NCBI GenBank assembly: GCA_002162875.1 | Contig: MABA01000004.1 | Coordinates: 372,001 to 436,000 of the forward strand | DNA: 64,000 bases | Source of the DNA: Rhodobacterales bacterium 52_120_T64 | Lineage (GTDB): Bacteria; Pseudomonadota; Alphaproteobacteria; Rhodobacterales; Rhodobacteraceae | Direction of reading: 5' to 3' | Shown: one piece after another, positions 1 to 8,628 of the stretch | How positions within the stretch are numbered: position 1 is the stretch's first letter | Layout of the letters: every line of letters starts with the position of its first letter | The notes under the pieces: model-generated | The model's database searches: none | Seen by the model: only the letters and a program-made list of their open reading frames with translations | What the model was told of the DNA's origin: nothing | Made by a program: the position numbers and the translations under genes

Positions 1-1
1 T

Positions 2-1048
2 GCGATTGGCACTGCGAAAATTTCCAATCACACGGCGCATTACGACATTGTACGCAAAATGCGTGCTTCGATCGGAGTGCTTGGTCCTATGTTAGCACGC
101 GATGGCGAAGCCGTTGTTTCCTTGCCCGGTGGCTGTGCTATTGGGGCGCGCCCTGTTGATATCCACCTGTCCGGATTCGAGGCTTTGGGCGCTGTGCTGG
201 ACCTTCGTGACGGGTATATCCACGCCACAGCACCGAAGGGCCTGATTGGCACGACATATGAGCTGCCGTTTGCGTCTGTTGGCGCAACCGAGAACCTTTT
301 GTCTGCTGCCACACTGGCCAAGGGCACAACGGTATTGAAAAATGTGGCACGGGAGCCCGAGATTGTCGATCTTGCTAAATGCTTACGGGCAATGGGCGCA
401 CAGATTGAGGGGGAGGGGACCTCTACCTTGACCATTCAAGGTGTTGATCGTCTAGGCGGTGCAACGCATCAGGTGGTAACGGACCGGATCGAGCTTGGCA
501 CGTACATGTTGGCCCCTGTGATAACGGGTGGCAAAGTAGAACTTCTGGGTGGCCGCCGTGATCTGGTTTCAGCGTTCAGTGACAAATTGGAAGCTGCGGG
601 TGCGATAATCGAAGAAACGCCCAATAGCCTGATCGTGTCGCGTAAGGGGGACATCATTCACCCGGTCAACATCAAAACCGAAGTTCATCCAGGATTCCCG
701 ACCGATTTGCAGGCACAGATGATGGCACTGTTGACGCTAGCTGATGGTACGTCCGTCCTTGAAGAAACCATCTTCGAGAACCGCTTTATGCACGCACCGG
801 AGCTGATCCGCATGGGCGCGGACATCGAAGTGCACGGCGGTCATGCGACGGTCAAAGGGGTGAAATCCTTAAAAGGCGCGCCGGTTATGGCGACGGATCT
901 GAGGGCTTCTATCAGCTTGATTATGGCGGGTATGGTGGCCGAGGGGGAAACTGTGGTAACGCGGGTGTATCACCTTGATCGCGGGTACGAACACGTGGTG
1001 CGTAAGCTTTCCGCGTGTGGTGCGAATATTGAACGTATTTCGGAGTAA
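2..1048 (+). CDS. murA: UDP-N-acetylglucosamine 1-carboxyvinyltransferase, 5'-truncated by window edge
   Basis: This enzyme transfers enolpyruvate from PEP to UDP-GlcNAc, the first committed step of peptidoglycan synthesis in the cytosol. The reading frame is open from base 2, so the start lies outside the window; about 348 of the usual ~420 residues are visible. The motif [12 protein letters not shown] carries the PEP-binding catalytic cysteine of the family. The C-terminal part ([35 protein letters not shown]) is typical of MurA and is complete. The stop is followed after 3 bases by a DUF2948 gene, an arrangement common in Rhodobacteraceae. The ATG at 59 is internal, not a start. Identification is secure. 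Confidence 0.97.
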   Translation, partial: AIGTAKISNHTAHYDIVRKMRASIGVLGPMLARDGEAVVSLPGGCAIGARPVDIHLSGFEALGAVLDLRDGYIHATAPKGLIGTTYELPFASVGATENLLSAATLAKGTTVLKNVAREPEIVDLAKCLRAMGAQIEGEGTSTLTIQGVDRLGGATHQVVTDRIELGTYMLAPVITGGKVELLGGRRDLVSAFSDKLEAAGAIIEETPNSLIVSRKGDIIHPVNIKTEVHPGFPTDLQAQMMALLTLADGTSVLEETIFENRFMHAPELIRMGADIEVHGGHATVKGVKSLKGAPVMATDLRASISLIMAGMVAEGETVVTRVYHLDRGYEHVVRKLSACGANIERISE

Positions 1049-1051
1049 ATC

Positions 1052-1531
1052 ATGGCAGATGCAAAATTTTCGGATGGTGCAGAGCAACCGTTACGTCTGA
1101 AGGCCGAAAGCACCGACGATCTGGCCGTTATTTCGACGTATGTTCAGGATGCGGTCGGACAGAACTCCGAAATTTCGTGGTTAACGAAGAAACATCGGTT
1201 TGCAGTTTTACTAAACCGTTTCCGTTGGGAAGATCGTTTGACTGCCGAGCAACAGGGACGCCCTTATGAGCGTGTTCAATCGATGTTGGTGGTAGACTCT
1301 GTGCTAAAAGTATCCGCGCAAGGTTTGGACCCATCTGACAAAGACATGGCGTTTGAACTGCTGTCAGTGAGCTTCGAGGCAGGTGAAGACGGTGCAGGAC
1401 AAATGATCCTGACGCTTGCTGGCGACGGCGCGATCGCGCTGGATGTCGAATGCCTTGATGTAACGCTTAGCGATGTGTCGCGCCCCTATAAAGCTCGCTC
1501 CTCTCACGCTCCAACGCATCCGGACGAATAA
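1052..1531 (+). CDS. DUF2948 family protein
   Basis: A 159-residue cytosolic protein with no signal peptide or membrane segment. I recognise it as DUF2948 by its position between murA and hisD and by features such as the N-terminal LRLKAESTDDLAVISTYVQDAV and the central basic FAVLLNRFRWE. It has no known enzymatic role. The start ATG lies 3 bases after the murA stop, and its stop abuts the hisD start, so the three genes are probably co-transcribed. Family membership is from memory of the locus; function is unknown. Confidence 0.8.
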   Translation: MADAKFSDGAEQPLRLKAESTDDLAVISTYVQDAVGQNSEISWLTKKHRFAVLLNRFRWEDRLTAEQQGRPYERVQSMLVVDSVLKVSAQGLDPSDKDMAFELLSVSFEAGEDGAGQMILTLAGDGAIALDVECLDVTLSDVSRPYKARSSHAPTHPDE

Positions 1532-2848
1532 ATGCCTGTATTTCTGAATTCCAAACAGCCTGACTTCGAGGCTCGTTTTGTTGACCTTCTTGGCATGAAG
1601 CGCGAGTCCGACTCGGATGTTGATGCGATTGTTGCAGATATCATCGCAGACGTAGCGGCGCGCGGTGATGAAGCTGTGATTGAGCTGACAAGCAAGTTTG
1701 ACCGTCTGTCACTGACGCCGGAAACGCTGGCGTTTTCGGCCGCCGAGATGGATGCCGCGATTGCCAAAGTTCCGGCCGTTGAGCGGGAGGCATTGGAACT
1801 GGCGGCTGAGCGCATTCGAACTTACCACGAACGTCAGTTGCCAAAAGATGAACGCTGGACTGATGACAGCGGAGCAGAACTCGGCTGGCGTTGGTCTGCC
1901 GTTGAATCCGCTGGTCTTTATGTGCCGGGCGGTTTGGCCTCTTATCCGTCGTCCGTGTTAATGAATGCAATTCCGGCGAAAGTTGCGGGTGTCGAAAACC
2001 TAGTGATTTGCGCGCCGACACCGAACGGTAACGTTAACCCTCTTGTTCTGCTGGCCGCTCGTCTGTCAGGCGTTGAAACCGTTTACCGAATTGGCGGCGC
2101 GCAAGCGATTGCGGCGATGGCCTATGGAACGGATACGATCAAACAAGTTGATAAGATCACGGGTCCGGGAAATGCTTTTGTGGCGGCTGCGAAACGGCGG
2201 GTATTCGGGCGTGTCGGAATTGACATGATCGCAGGCCCATCAGAAATCCTGGTGATCGCAGATAAGGACAACAACCCCGATTGGGTTGCTGTTGATCTGC
2301 TGTCACAAGCTGAACACGACGAAAGTGCGCAGTCTATTCTGATAACGGATGACGAAGGTTTCGCACAAGCGGTTGTGGCTGCGGTTGAGAGGCGCCTCGA
2401 GACACTGGAACGTCGTGCAGTGGCGGCACCAAGCTGGCGGGATTATGGAGTGGTGATCGTAGTTGATAGTCTTGCGAAAGCGGCAGAACTATCAGACCGT
2501 ATCGCACCAGAACATCTGGAGCTTTGCGTCGCTGATGCTGAGGGAATGTCGAACATGGTCCGACACGCGGGTGCAATCTTCATTGGGGCTTGGACGCCCG
2601 AAGCGATCGGTGATTATGTTGGCGGGCCGAACCATGTTCTGCCAACTGCGCGATCTGCGCGGTTCTCGTCCGGCCTGTCGGTGCTCGATTTCATGAAGCG
2701 CACCACGATTGCGCGGATGACGCCGGAAGCGTTGAAAGCCATCGGTCCGGCTGCGGAAACGCTTGCCAAATCCGAGAGTCTGGAGGCTCACGGTTTATCC
2801 GTTCGATTGCGTCTGGACCAATTAAACAAGGGGAGCCATGATGGATAA
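1532..2848 (+). CDS. hisD: Histidinol dehydrogenase
   Basis: A 438-residue NAD-dependent zinc enzyme that oxidises L-histidinol to L-histidine, the last two steps of histidine synthesis. The nucleotide-binding GPGNAFVAAAKRRVFG, zinc-ligand LSQAEHDE and the catalytic Glu-His of IAPEHLEL are all present, and the length is normal. The ATG directly follows the stop of the DUF2948 gene. The next gene overlaps its 3' end by 11 bases, indicating translational coupling. A second HisD-family protein at 25101-26411 has a different sequence around the zinc site and sits in a sulfonate operon, so this copy is the biosynthetic enzyme. Confidence 0.96.
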   Translation: MPVFLNSKQPDFEARFVDLLGMKRESDSDVDAIVADIIADVAARGDEAVIELTSKFDRLSLTPETLAFSAAEMDAAIAKVPAVEREALELAAERIRTYHERQLPKDERWTDDSGAELGWRWSAVESAGLYVPGGLASYPSSVLMNAIPAKVAGVENLVICAPTPNGNVNPLVLLAARLSGVETVYRIGGAQAIAAMAYGTDTIKQVDKITGPGNAFVAAAKRRVFGRVGIDMIAGPSEILVIADKDNNPDWVAVDLLSQAEHDESAQSILITDDEGFAQAVVAAVERRLETLERRAVAAPSWRDYGVVIVVDSLAKAAELSDRIAPEHLELCVADAEGMSNMVRHAGAIFIGAWTPEAIGDYVGGPNHVLPTARSARFSSGLSVLDFMKRTTIARMTPEALKAIGPAAETLAKSESLEAHGLSVRLRLDQLNKGSHDG

Positions 2849-3329
2849 CATGGATCGCATTTTCGAGGTAAATGTGGATGATTCCGGCTTGTCCGCTCCC
2901 ACGGCCGAGATCGAACAGGAACGGCGCGTCGCGATATTTGACTTGTTGGAAGATAACTTCTTTCAGCCAATTGGGCGCGACGGTCAGGTGGTTCCGGCAG
3001 GCCCGTATTGTCTCGATTTATCCATCGCAGATCGTCGACTGGTCTTTGATCTGCACACGAAATCAGGTGAGAACGCGGGAGAGTTTCACCTTTCATTAAC
3101 TCCGTTTCGCCAAGTCATTAAGGACTACTTTCAGATTTGCGAAAGCTATTTCGACGCTGTGAAGCGTCTTCCTCCTTCTCAAATCGAGGCAATTGATATG
3201 GGGCGGCGTGGTATCCATAACGAGGGTAGCAATGTCGTTGAAGAACGTTTGGCAGGCAAAGTCAAAACTGATAAAGCCACAGCACGACGCCTGTTTACGC
3301 TGATTTGCGTCCTGCATTTCAAGGGTTAA
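2838..3329 (+). CDS. UPF0262 family protein
   Basis: A 163-residue soluble protein recognised as UPF0262, an alphaproteobacterial family usually found directly after hisD. Visible family-like segments are RRVAIFDLLEDN, LHTKSGENAGEFHLSLTPFRQVIKDYFQICESYFDAV and the C-terminal DKATARRLFTLICVLHF. No catalytic motif is recognisable and no function is known. The start ATG overlaps hisD and has an AGGGGAG ribosome-binding site; a second ATG follows immediately. The next gene begins 6 bases downstream. Confidence 0.82.
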   Translation: MMDNMDRIFEVNVDDSGLSAPTAEIEQERRVAIFDLLEDNFFQPIGRDGQVVPAGPYCLDLSIADRRLVFDLHTKSGENAGEFHLSLTPFRQVIKDYFQICESYFDAVKRLPPSQIEAIDMGRRGIHNEGSNVVEERLAGKVKTDKATARRLFTLICVLHFKG

Positions 3330-3335
3330 GGGGGC

Positions 3336-3797
3336 ATGGCGAACAAACCAACATCTGTGTTGTTCGCCTGTGACCATAACGCCGTGCGCTCCCCCATGGC
3401 CGAAGGGATTATGAAAAAATTCTACGGGACGCGGATTTTCGTGCAGTCGGCCGGTGTGATGCATGATCTGGAGGTCGATGGATTTTCTGTGGCGGTTGCA
3501 GCGGAAATCGAAGTTCTCCTCGAAAAACATCGTGTGCGCTCTTTCGATGAGATGGAGGAGTGGGGCGATGACATCGATGGTTATGAGTTGATAATAGCGC
3601 TGTCGCCTGCTTCGCAACGTCGAGCGTTGGAATATACACGGGTTCATGCGCTAGAGGTCGAATACTGGCCCATTTTCGATCCCACGGGTTTAGGGGAATC
3701 GCGCCAGGAAAAACTACGCGTTTATCGCCAGATGCGAGATCAGGTTTTACAGCGAATTATCGATCGCTTCGGTCCCCCAGATGAAATCGAGAGTTAA
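3336..3797 (+). CDS. Low-molecular-weight protein-tyrosine-phosphatase family protein
   Basis: A 153-residue cytosolic phosphatase-fold protein. The N-terminal loop CDHNAVRS keeps the C-x5-R-S phosphate-binding signature (Cys nucleophile, Arg phosphate binder), though the Gly-Asn of classical LMW-PTPs is altered. The general-acid aspartate is probably in IFDPTG near residue 112. The substrate is unknown; arsenate reductase of the same fold is an alternative, but no ars genes are nearby. It lies 6 bases after the UPF0262 gene in the conserved block, pointing to a housekeeping role. Confidence 0.8.
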   Translation: MANKPTSVLFACDHNAVRSPMAEGIMKKFYGTRIFVQSAGVMHDLEVDGFSVAVAAEIEVLLEKHRVRSFDEMEEWGDDIDGYELIIALSPASQRRALEYTRVHALEVEYWPIFDPTGLGESRQEKLRVYRQMRDQVLQRIIDRFGPPDEIES

Positions 3798-3887
3798 AAC
3801 GCCGATTACACTTGAATTTTCAGGGATTACCCCTCATCTATGCCCCGCAGACAATAGTTTGCACTAAACAACCAGATCGGAGATCAC

Positions 3888-4106
3888 ATGGCCAAGGAAG
3901 AACTTCTAGAATTCCCGGGTGTCGTGACCGAGCTTCTGCCGAACGCGACGTTTCGGGTAGAGCTAGAGAACGGCCACGTAATTATCGCGCATACTGCTGG
4001 CAAAATGCGGAAAAACCGTATTCGCGTGCTTGCAGGTGACAAAGTACAGGTCGAAATGACTCCGTACGATTTGTCCAAAGGGCGCATCAACTATCGCTTC
4101 AAGTAA
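3888..4106 (+). CDS. infA: Translation initiation factor IF-1
   Basis: A 72-residue S1/OB-fold protein that occupies the ribosomal A site during initiation. The sequence is that of canonical bacterial IF-1: it starts [13 protein letters not shown], holds the core [25 protein letters not shown], and ends [14 protein letters not shown] ribosome-binding site lies just upstream of the ATG. The 90-base gap before it probably carries its own promoter. The maf gene begins one base after its stop. Confidence 0.98.
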   Translation: MAKEELLEFPGVVTELLPNATFRVELENGHVIIAHTAGKMRKNRIRVLAGDKVQVEMTPYDLSKGRINYRFK

Positions 4107-4107
4107 C

Positions 4108-4686
4108 TTGCGACTGATCCTTGGATCAGGCAGCCCGCGCAGACGCGAGCTGCTGGCGCAGATTGGTGTTGTGCCGGACGAAATCCGCCCTGCCGATATT
4201 GACGAGACCCCACATAATAATGAAATGCCGCGCCCTTACGCGGCGCGCCTTGCTGTGGAAAAAGCGCAGGCGATCAAGTCCGACGATTTGATCCTGTCCG
4301 CGGATACAGTCGTGGCCGTTGGTCGCCGTATTCTTGGCAAACCAGTAGATGCAGGCGAGGCCGCGCAATTCCTGCTGCTTTTGTCGGGGCGGCGACACCG
4401 TGTAATTACAGGTGTGGCACTGCGCATTGGGGACAAAATTTGGTCTCGGCAGATTGAGACAGTCGTGAAATTCAAACGCCTGTCGGACATGGAATTGTCG
4501 GCCTATCTGCGCTCTGACGAGTGGCGGGGCAAGGCGGGTGGTTATGCCATCCAAGGCATCGGCGGTGCCTTTATTCCATCTATTAACGGTTCGTACACCA
4601 ATGTGGTAGGCTTGCCGCTGACAGAAACCGCGAACATGTTGATCGGGGCAGGGTATCCCTTGTCATTTGAAGGAGCGCCCGCATGA
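4108..4686 (+). CDS. maf: Maf-family nucleoside triphosphate pyrophosphatase
   Basis: A 192-residue house-cleaning pyrophosphatase hydrolysing non-canonical or pyrimidine nucleoside triphosphates. The N-terminal LILGSGSPRRRELL is the phosphate-binding Maf signature; ILSADTVVAV and GYAIQGIGGAFI carry the conserved metal and substrate residues. The start is a TTG one base after the infA stop, consistent with translational coupling; there is no ATG in a suitable place. The stop overlaps the next gene by ATGA. Which Maf subfamily (dTTP/UTP or m7GTP) it belongs to is not resolved here. Confidence 0.93.
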   Translation: MRLILGSGSPRRRELLAQIGVVPDEIRPADIDETPHNNEMPRPYAARLAVEKAQAIKSDDLILSADTVVAVGRRILGKPVDAGEAAQFLLLLSGRRHRVITGVALRIGDKIWSRQIETVVKFKRLSDMELSAYLRSDEWRGKAGGYAIQGIGGAFIPSINGSYTNVVGLPLTETANMLIGAGYPLSFEGAPA

Positions 4687-5711
4687 AAGGCACGTTAGCA
4701 GTATTCGATAACGATATGGCAGCATTGTTAGTTGACGGAAAGTTAACGGATTTGCTGCTCGATCCACCTCAAGACGATCCGATTCCGCGCCCCGAAGCGA
4801 TTTATCGTGGAATTTTGGAGCGCCCATTAAAGGGGATGCACGGGGCGATTTTGCGTCTACCTGATGGACAGCGGGCATTTTTGAAAGATGCCAAACATAT
4901 GTCACCTGGTGCGCCGATTGTGGTGCAAATCGCGACGTATGTTGAGGAAGGTAAAGCCTCACCTGTTGCTCGTAAGCTGTTGTTTAAAAGCCGATATGTA
5001 ATTGTAACGCCATCAAATCCGGGCATAAACATTGCTCGGAACATTCATGATGAAGATGAACGTGATCGTTTATTGGAGATTGCCCATAGCGCTGTTGATG
5101 GTGGTGACGAAGGATTGATCTTGCGATCGGCCTGCAATGGTGCGGATGGTGAATCTATAGCTGACGACATCAACAACATGCTGGATATGTGTCGCACTGT
5201 GCTTGCCGGGGTTGAAGGCAAAGAACCGGAACTTCTGTTGGACGCGCCAACCGCGACTGTCCGCGCGTGGCGTGATTGGGATGAACCGGAGCAAGTAGAT
5301 AATACTGTCGGCGCATTCGAGCATCACGGTATTCTAGACTATATAGATGCGGCGATGAGTGCCGGCGTTAAGCTGGGCGAAACGGCATGGCTTAGTATCG
5401 AACCGACGCGGGCACTGATTGCGATTGATGTGAACACGGGGGGTGATTTTTCGCCAGCGGCAGGCTTGAAGACAAATCTGGCAGCAGCCAAAGAAATATC
5501 ACGACAGTTGTTAATTCGCGGACTTGGCGGCCAAATCACTATCGACTTTGCACCTGTAAATAAAAAGGAACGCGTGAAGATCGAATCTGCACTGCGGGCG
5601 GCGTTCCGACGAGACGGAGTAGACACGATTATCGCAGGCTGGACGCCGTTGGGGAATTTGGAACTTCAACGTAAACGAGAACGGTTTCCGTTGCGTGAGG
5701 CGATGAAATGA
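4683..5711 (+). CDS. Ribonuclease E/G family protein, short form
   Basis: A 342-residue endoribonuclease-like protein, clearly shorter than RNase G (~490) or RNase E (>900) of enterobacteria. It keeps the catalytic-core elements: the DNase I-like subdomain ending LIAIDVNTGGDF, with the first metal-binding aspartate, followed by GGQITIDFAPVNKKERVKIE with the second. The usual N-terminal S1 segment is degenerate (residues 35-90), and the C-terminal zinc-link and scaffold regions are absent. It lies between maf and yacG with 4-base overlaps on both sides. This short form is familiar in Rhodobacteraceae at this locus; activity is inferred from the aspartates. Confidence 0.88.
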   Translation: MKGTLAVFDNDMAALLVDGKLTDLLLDPPQDDPIPRPEAIYRGILERPLKGMHGAILRLPDGQRAFLKDAKHMSPGAPIVVQIATYVEEGKASPVARKLLFKSRYVIVTPSNPGINIARNIHDEDERDRLLEIAHSAVDGGDEGLILRSACNGADGESIADDINNMLDMCRTVLAGVEGKEPELLLDAPTATVRAWRDWDEPEQVDNTVGAFEHHGILDYIDAAMSAGVKLGETAWLSIEPTRALIAIDVNTGGDFSPAAGLKTNLAAAKEISRQLLIRGLGGQITIDFAPVNKKERVKIESALRAAFRRDGVDTIIAGWTPLGNLELQRKRERFPLREAMK

Positions 5712-5890
5712 GTTGTCCTATTTGCAAAAAGACGTCTGAACCGAAGTTCAAACCATTTTGCTCAAAACGCTGCGCAGATGCTGATTTGGGCAAATGGTTA
5801 AATGAATCCTACGCCATTCCAGCCCCGCTCGAAGACCTCTCGGAAGAGGATGAAATCGCGCTGATGGCGGCCGCTCAAACCAAGCATTGA
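5708..5890 (+). CDS. yacG: DNA gyrase inhibitor YacG (small zinc-finger protein)
   Basis: A 60-residue protein with the YacG zinc-binding pattern CPICKK...FCSKRCADADLGKWL, two cysteine pairs in the first 25 residues. In E. coli YacG binds GyrB and inhibits gyrase. An acidic tail (EDLSEEDEIALM) follows. The ATG overlaps the RNase gene stop (ATGA). It is the last gene of the maf-RNase-yacG operon, followed by tRNA-Phe. Confidence 0.93.
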   Translation: MSCPICKKTSEPKFKPFCSKRCADADLGKWLNESYAIPAPLEDLSEEDEIALMAAAQTKH

Positions 5891-5978
5891 TATTCGTTGG
5901 AATTTCCCGAAAATTGCTATGGACAGTCGTGAATATCTAACCTAAAACGCCCCCACCCAAGGTTAAAACCTTACCCGT

Positions 5979-6053
5979 GCCCGGGTAGCTCAGGGGTAGA
6001 GCAGCGGATTGAAAATTCGCGTGTCGGTGGTTCAAATCCGCCCCCGGGCACCA
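5979..6053 (+). tRNA. tRNA-Phe (GAA)
   Basis: A 75-base cloverleaf with acceptor stem GCCCGGG/CCCGGGC, a D arm with AGCTCAGGGGTAGAGC, anticodon stem GCGGA/TTCGC enclosing loop TTGAAAA (anticodon GAA), and T stem GGTGG/CCGCC with loop TTCAAAT. The 3' CCA is encoded. It marks the downstream edge of the housekeeping block; the accessory region begins right after it. Confidence 0.97.
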
Positions 6054-6279
6054 TTATGTTTTGCAACATACTGTAAATACTAATAATATACCCATCATAT
6101 TTTTCAGCCCCCTTTTTGGACCATCCACTTGAATGCGAAAATATGTAATCCAGTGTTCATCTATGCTGCAATACAATTTCATTTTTTGCAATTCATACCA
6201 GCCAGCGCTATCATCATCTCGTCTGGGTATTGTTGTAACCTAAGGCATCGCGATGCTCTTCAATCATGGAGAGATCGAG

Positions 6280-6951
6280 ATGCGGATACTTGCAAAACGC
6301 CAGCTCAAGGAGTTGGTTCTATACTCGCTGGACCTGTCACGGAATTGTTCCAGATATGCTCCAAAAAAGGGAACACTTCGGGCAGTTGCTGCTGAAACCG
6401 GTTCGTCAGTCAGCACTACTTACCACCATTTGCGAAATCTCGAGGGAAATCTGGGCGTTGAGCTGATTAATCATGCTCGTAGGTCGATGGTATTGACCAA
6501 GAAAGGCGGGATTTTCTTACGCAATATTGACGGTGCGCTGCTTTCTACCCGTAGTGCGAAAACCGAAGCTTCGGCGGGCAACGTTATTGAGGCCAGCCAC
6601 CTACGAATTGGCAGCATTGAGGATTTCGACGGTGACATCACACCGGACCTGGCTGTTTATCTTTCTGCAACCATGCCACACTGCGATTTCAGCTATCGCA
6701 CCAACACAAGCCTAGATATTTTCGAAATGCTGCGTGACCGGCGATTGGATTTACGATTCACCACGAATCCGAGGTGGTCCGCCAGAAGAATAACCTTTCG
6801 GACGGCTCATTGTGCCGTTCTTTCCGGTTGTCGTCTGCCTTGTTCCTCCGAATGTCCGGCGGATCTATTTAGGCTGAGATTGGTTCGAACTACTCGGACA
6901 ACAACAGTATTAACTCATATTTGTCACGATGATCCGGTAAATATCAGATAA
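6280..6951 (+). pseudogene. Decayed LysR-type transcriptional regulator
   Basis: The N-terminal half is a recognisable LysR winged helix-turn-helix (TLRAVAAETGSSVSTTYHHLRNLEGNLGVELINH), followed by a linker and the beginning of an effector domain (HLRIGSIEDFDGDITPDLAVYLSATMP). After DRRLDL (about base 6757) the sequence becomes arginine-rich and unlike an effector domain. A neighbouring frame from about 6766 reads ESEVVRQKNNLSDGSL before stopping near 6870, suggesting a frameshift. The remaining frame ends at 223 residues instead of ~300. The ATG at 6280 has a GGAGAG site upstream. A sequencing error is possible but would not restore full length. Confidence 0.6.
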
Positions 6952-7036
6952 CTGGACGTCATGTATTGATTTATTGGGGCTCACTTTGGGAAGCGTGCAT
7001 TGCGCCTAACGCAGCTTTTCATCCTGCTTTGAGCAA

Positions 7037-7083
7037 TTTCGTGCTGATAATATACCTCGGTTAAAGCTGACAGGTTTCGTTTT
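7037..7083. promoter_or_regulatory. TTTCGT half-sites upstream of the DeoR gene
   Basis: Two copies of TTTCGT, at 7037-7042 and within TTTCGTTTT at 7075-7083, lie 55-100 bases before the DeoR start. The same core forms the palindrome at 7960-7991. DeoR-family proteins such as GlpR and AgaR bind TTTCG-type repeats, so autoregulation is a reasonable inference. Short motifs like this can occur by chance. Confidence 0.35.
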
Positions 7084-7136
7084 ATGAATAAATCGAATAT
7101 AGTGAATTCGTCGCAACTGCTAATTGGGAAATTCCT

Positions 7137-7907
7137 ATGAACGAATTGGGCAAACTTTCACCTAGGCAAATCGAGATTTTTCAGCATGCGCGACGCAATG
7201 GTCGAGTGCTTGTCGAAAGCTTAGTTGAAATGTTTGGAACCACTCCACAGACTATTCGCAAGGATCTTCAAGCTTTAGCTGACGCTAACAAAGTCATGCG
7301 ATTTCACGGAGGAGCCGCGCTGCTTGCAGGTGTCGAGTACACCGACTTTGAAGCACGCAAACACATGGCGGCCAAAGAAAAGGACATAATAGGTAAGGCC
7401 GTTGCTCAACTAATACCAAACAATATTGTTTTGATGCTAAATATCGGAACAACAACCGCGGCCGTTGCCCAACAATTAAAGCACCACGCGGGGTTAAAGA
7501 TCATCACGGATAATGTTAATATCGCCAACGATTTAAGGACATTTACAGGAATAAACGTGATGGTTCCGGGTGGCAGTGTTCGACACTCTGACGGTGCGAT
7601 AATTGGTGAGGCTGCTGTCGAATTTCTGAGCCAGTTTCGCGCAGATATCGCCGTTATCGGAACTGCAGCAATTGGTGGTGACGGCACGCTATACGACTAT
7701 GATTTACGTGAAGCGCATGTAGCGCGCGCTATCATCCAAAACTCGCGGCATGTTATACTGGCCGCGGATCATACGAAATTCGATGGCTCTGCACCGGTTC
7801 AAATCGGACACCTTTCGCAGGTCGATAAGTTGGTCACCGACGAATTTGAAAACAGTGCCATGTTAGAGTTGTGCGAAAAGCATGGTGTGGAACTGGTCAA
7901 AGCTTAA
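7137..7907 (+). CDS. DeoR/GlpR-family transcriptional regulator of the adjacent sugar/sulfosugar operon
   Basis: A 256-residue regulator. Residues ~6-60 form the DeoR winged helix-turn-helix (SPRQIEIFQHARRNGRVLVESLVEMFGTTPQTIRKDLQAL). The rest is the DeoR sugar-phosphate sensor domain with NIGTTTAAVAQ, VPGGSVRHSDGAIIGEAA, FRADIAVIGTAAI and ADHTKF. DeoR sensors usually bind a phosphorylated sugar or intermediate. The E. coli sulfoquinovose regulator YihW/CsqR belongs to the same family. The gene immediately precedes the first TRAP transporter, and a perfect inverted repeat of a TTTCG-type site lies between them. Regulation of 8044-19920 is inferred. Confidence 0.88.
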   Translation: MNELGKLSPRQIEIFQHARRNGRVLVESLVEMFGTTPQTIRKDLQALADANKVMRFHGGAALLAGVEYTDFEARKHMAAKEKDIIGKAVAQLIPNNIVLMLNIGTTTAAVAQQLKHHAGLKIITDNVNIANDLRTFTGINVMVPGGSVRHSDGAIIGEAAVEFLSQFRADIAVIGTAAIGGDGTLYDYDLREAHVARAIIQNSRHVILAADHTKFDGSAPVQIGHLSQVDKLVTDEFENSAMLELCEKHGVELVKA

Positions 7908-7952
7908 AGACTTCGATCGCAGATCATCCGGTCGACGATTCTTTCTGAACAC

Positions 7953-7991
7953 TTGACTTTTACTTTCGTTTGAACAAGCATACGAAAGTAA
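7953..7991 (+). promoter_or_regulatory. Promoter with palindromic operator before the first TRAP operon
   Basis: TTACTTTCGT at 7960-7969 and ACGAAAGTAA at 7982-7991 are perfect 10-base inverted repeats separated by 12 bases. TTGACT at 7953-7958 is a plausible -35 element overlapping the left arm; no good -10 is evident, the best being around 7977-7982. The half-site resembles the CTTTCGTTT-type sites of DeoR-family repressors, and the DeoR gene is immediately upstream. Confidence 0.6.
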
Positions 7992-8043
7992 GGGATGTTT
8001 AAAACGAACATACAAGTTTGAAGACAGAGGAAAACCGATAAAA

Positions 8044-8628
8044 ATGCTCGTATCCACTATGCGTTTGTTAATCGCCATAAACACTATCCTGCTTCGAGTC
8101 GGCCGCAATATAGCGTGGGTTGCGCTTGCGTTGATGGTGTTCGTAATTTTGCTCCAGGTGTTTTTCCGCTATATTCTTAACAATGCGTTGAACTGGCCTG
8201 ACGAAGCAGCACGCTTCCTTATGCTGTGGATGACAGGCCTGATTGCGCCGTCTGCATTTCGCTGGGGCGGTTTTGTTGCCATTGATATGCTTCCCCTAGC
8301 ACTACCGAAGAAATCCGGTCTAATTCTGACATTATTCCTGTTTTCATTGTCAGCTATCGTTCTGTGGGTCGGCCTAGGGTTGGGGTGGGGGCACGCGATG
8401 GGGTTCGGCGGAAATTTTGATTCAGCATCGCTGCGGCTGCCCTTTGATTTAGTCGGCGGTGAAACCGTTAAAGTTAAGCTCCGCTATATGTACGGTTCGT
8501 TGCTAGTTGGAGTGTTCCTACTTTTCCTTGTGAATGTCGAACTGATTTTACGAACAATTTTCTCATTATTTCGACCGGATATCGAGCTTCCGACAGACGC
8601 TCCGGCTACCGCGATGGAGACTGACTGA
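8044..8628 (+). CDS. TRAP transporter small permease (DctQ type), candidate sulfosugar uptake
   Basis: A 194-residue inner-membrane protein with four hydrophobic segments (about residues 20-42, 55-75, 88-112, 137-163), the layout of the DctQ subunit. The family-typical FVILLQVFFRYILNNALNWPDEAARFLMLWM is present. The ATG follows an AGAGGA site. The stop overlaps the DctM ATG (TGATG). With the next two genes it forms a complete tripartite secondary transporter driven by a sodium or proton gradient. Its substrate is inferred from the operon as sulfoquinovose or a glycoside of it; no substrate can be read from this subunit. Confidence 0.9.
   Translation: MLVSTMRLLIAINTILLRVGRNIAWVALALMVFVILLQVFFRYILNNALNWPDEAARFLMLWMTGLIAPSAFRWGGFVAIDMLPLALPKKSGLILTLFLFSLSAIVLWVGLGLGWGHAMGFGGNFDSASLRLPFDLVGGETVKVKLRYMYGSLLVGVFLLFLVNVELILRTIFSLFRPDIELPTDAPATAMETD

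Noticed and set aside
3336-3797. Arsenate reductase
   Set aside because: The C-x5-R loop is shared with LMW phosphatases, but there are no ars genes nearby and the locus is a conserved housekeeping block.
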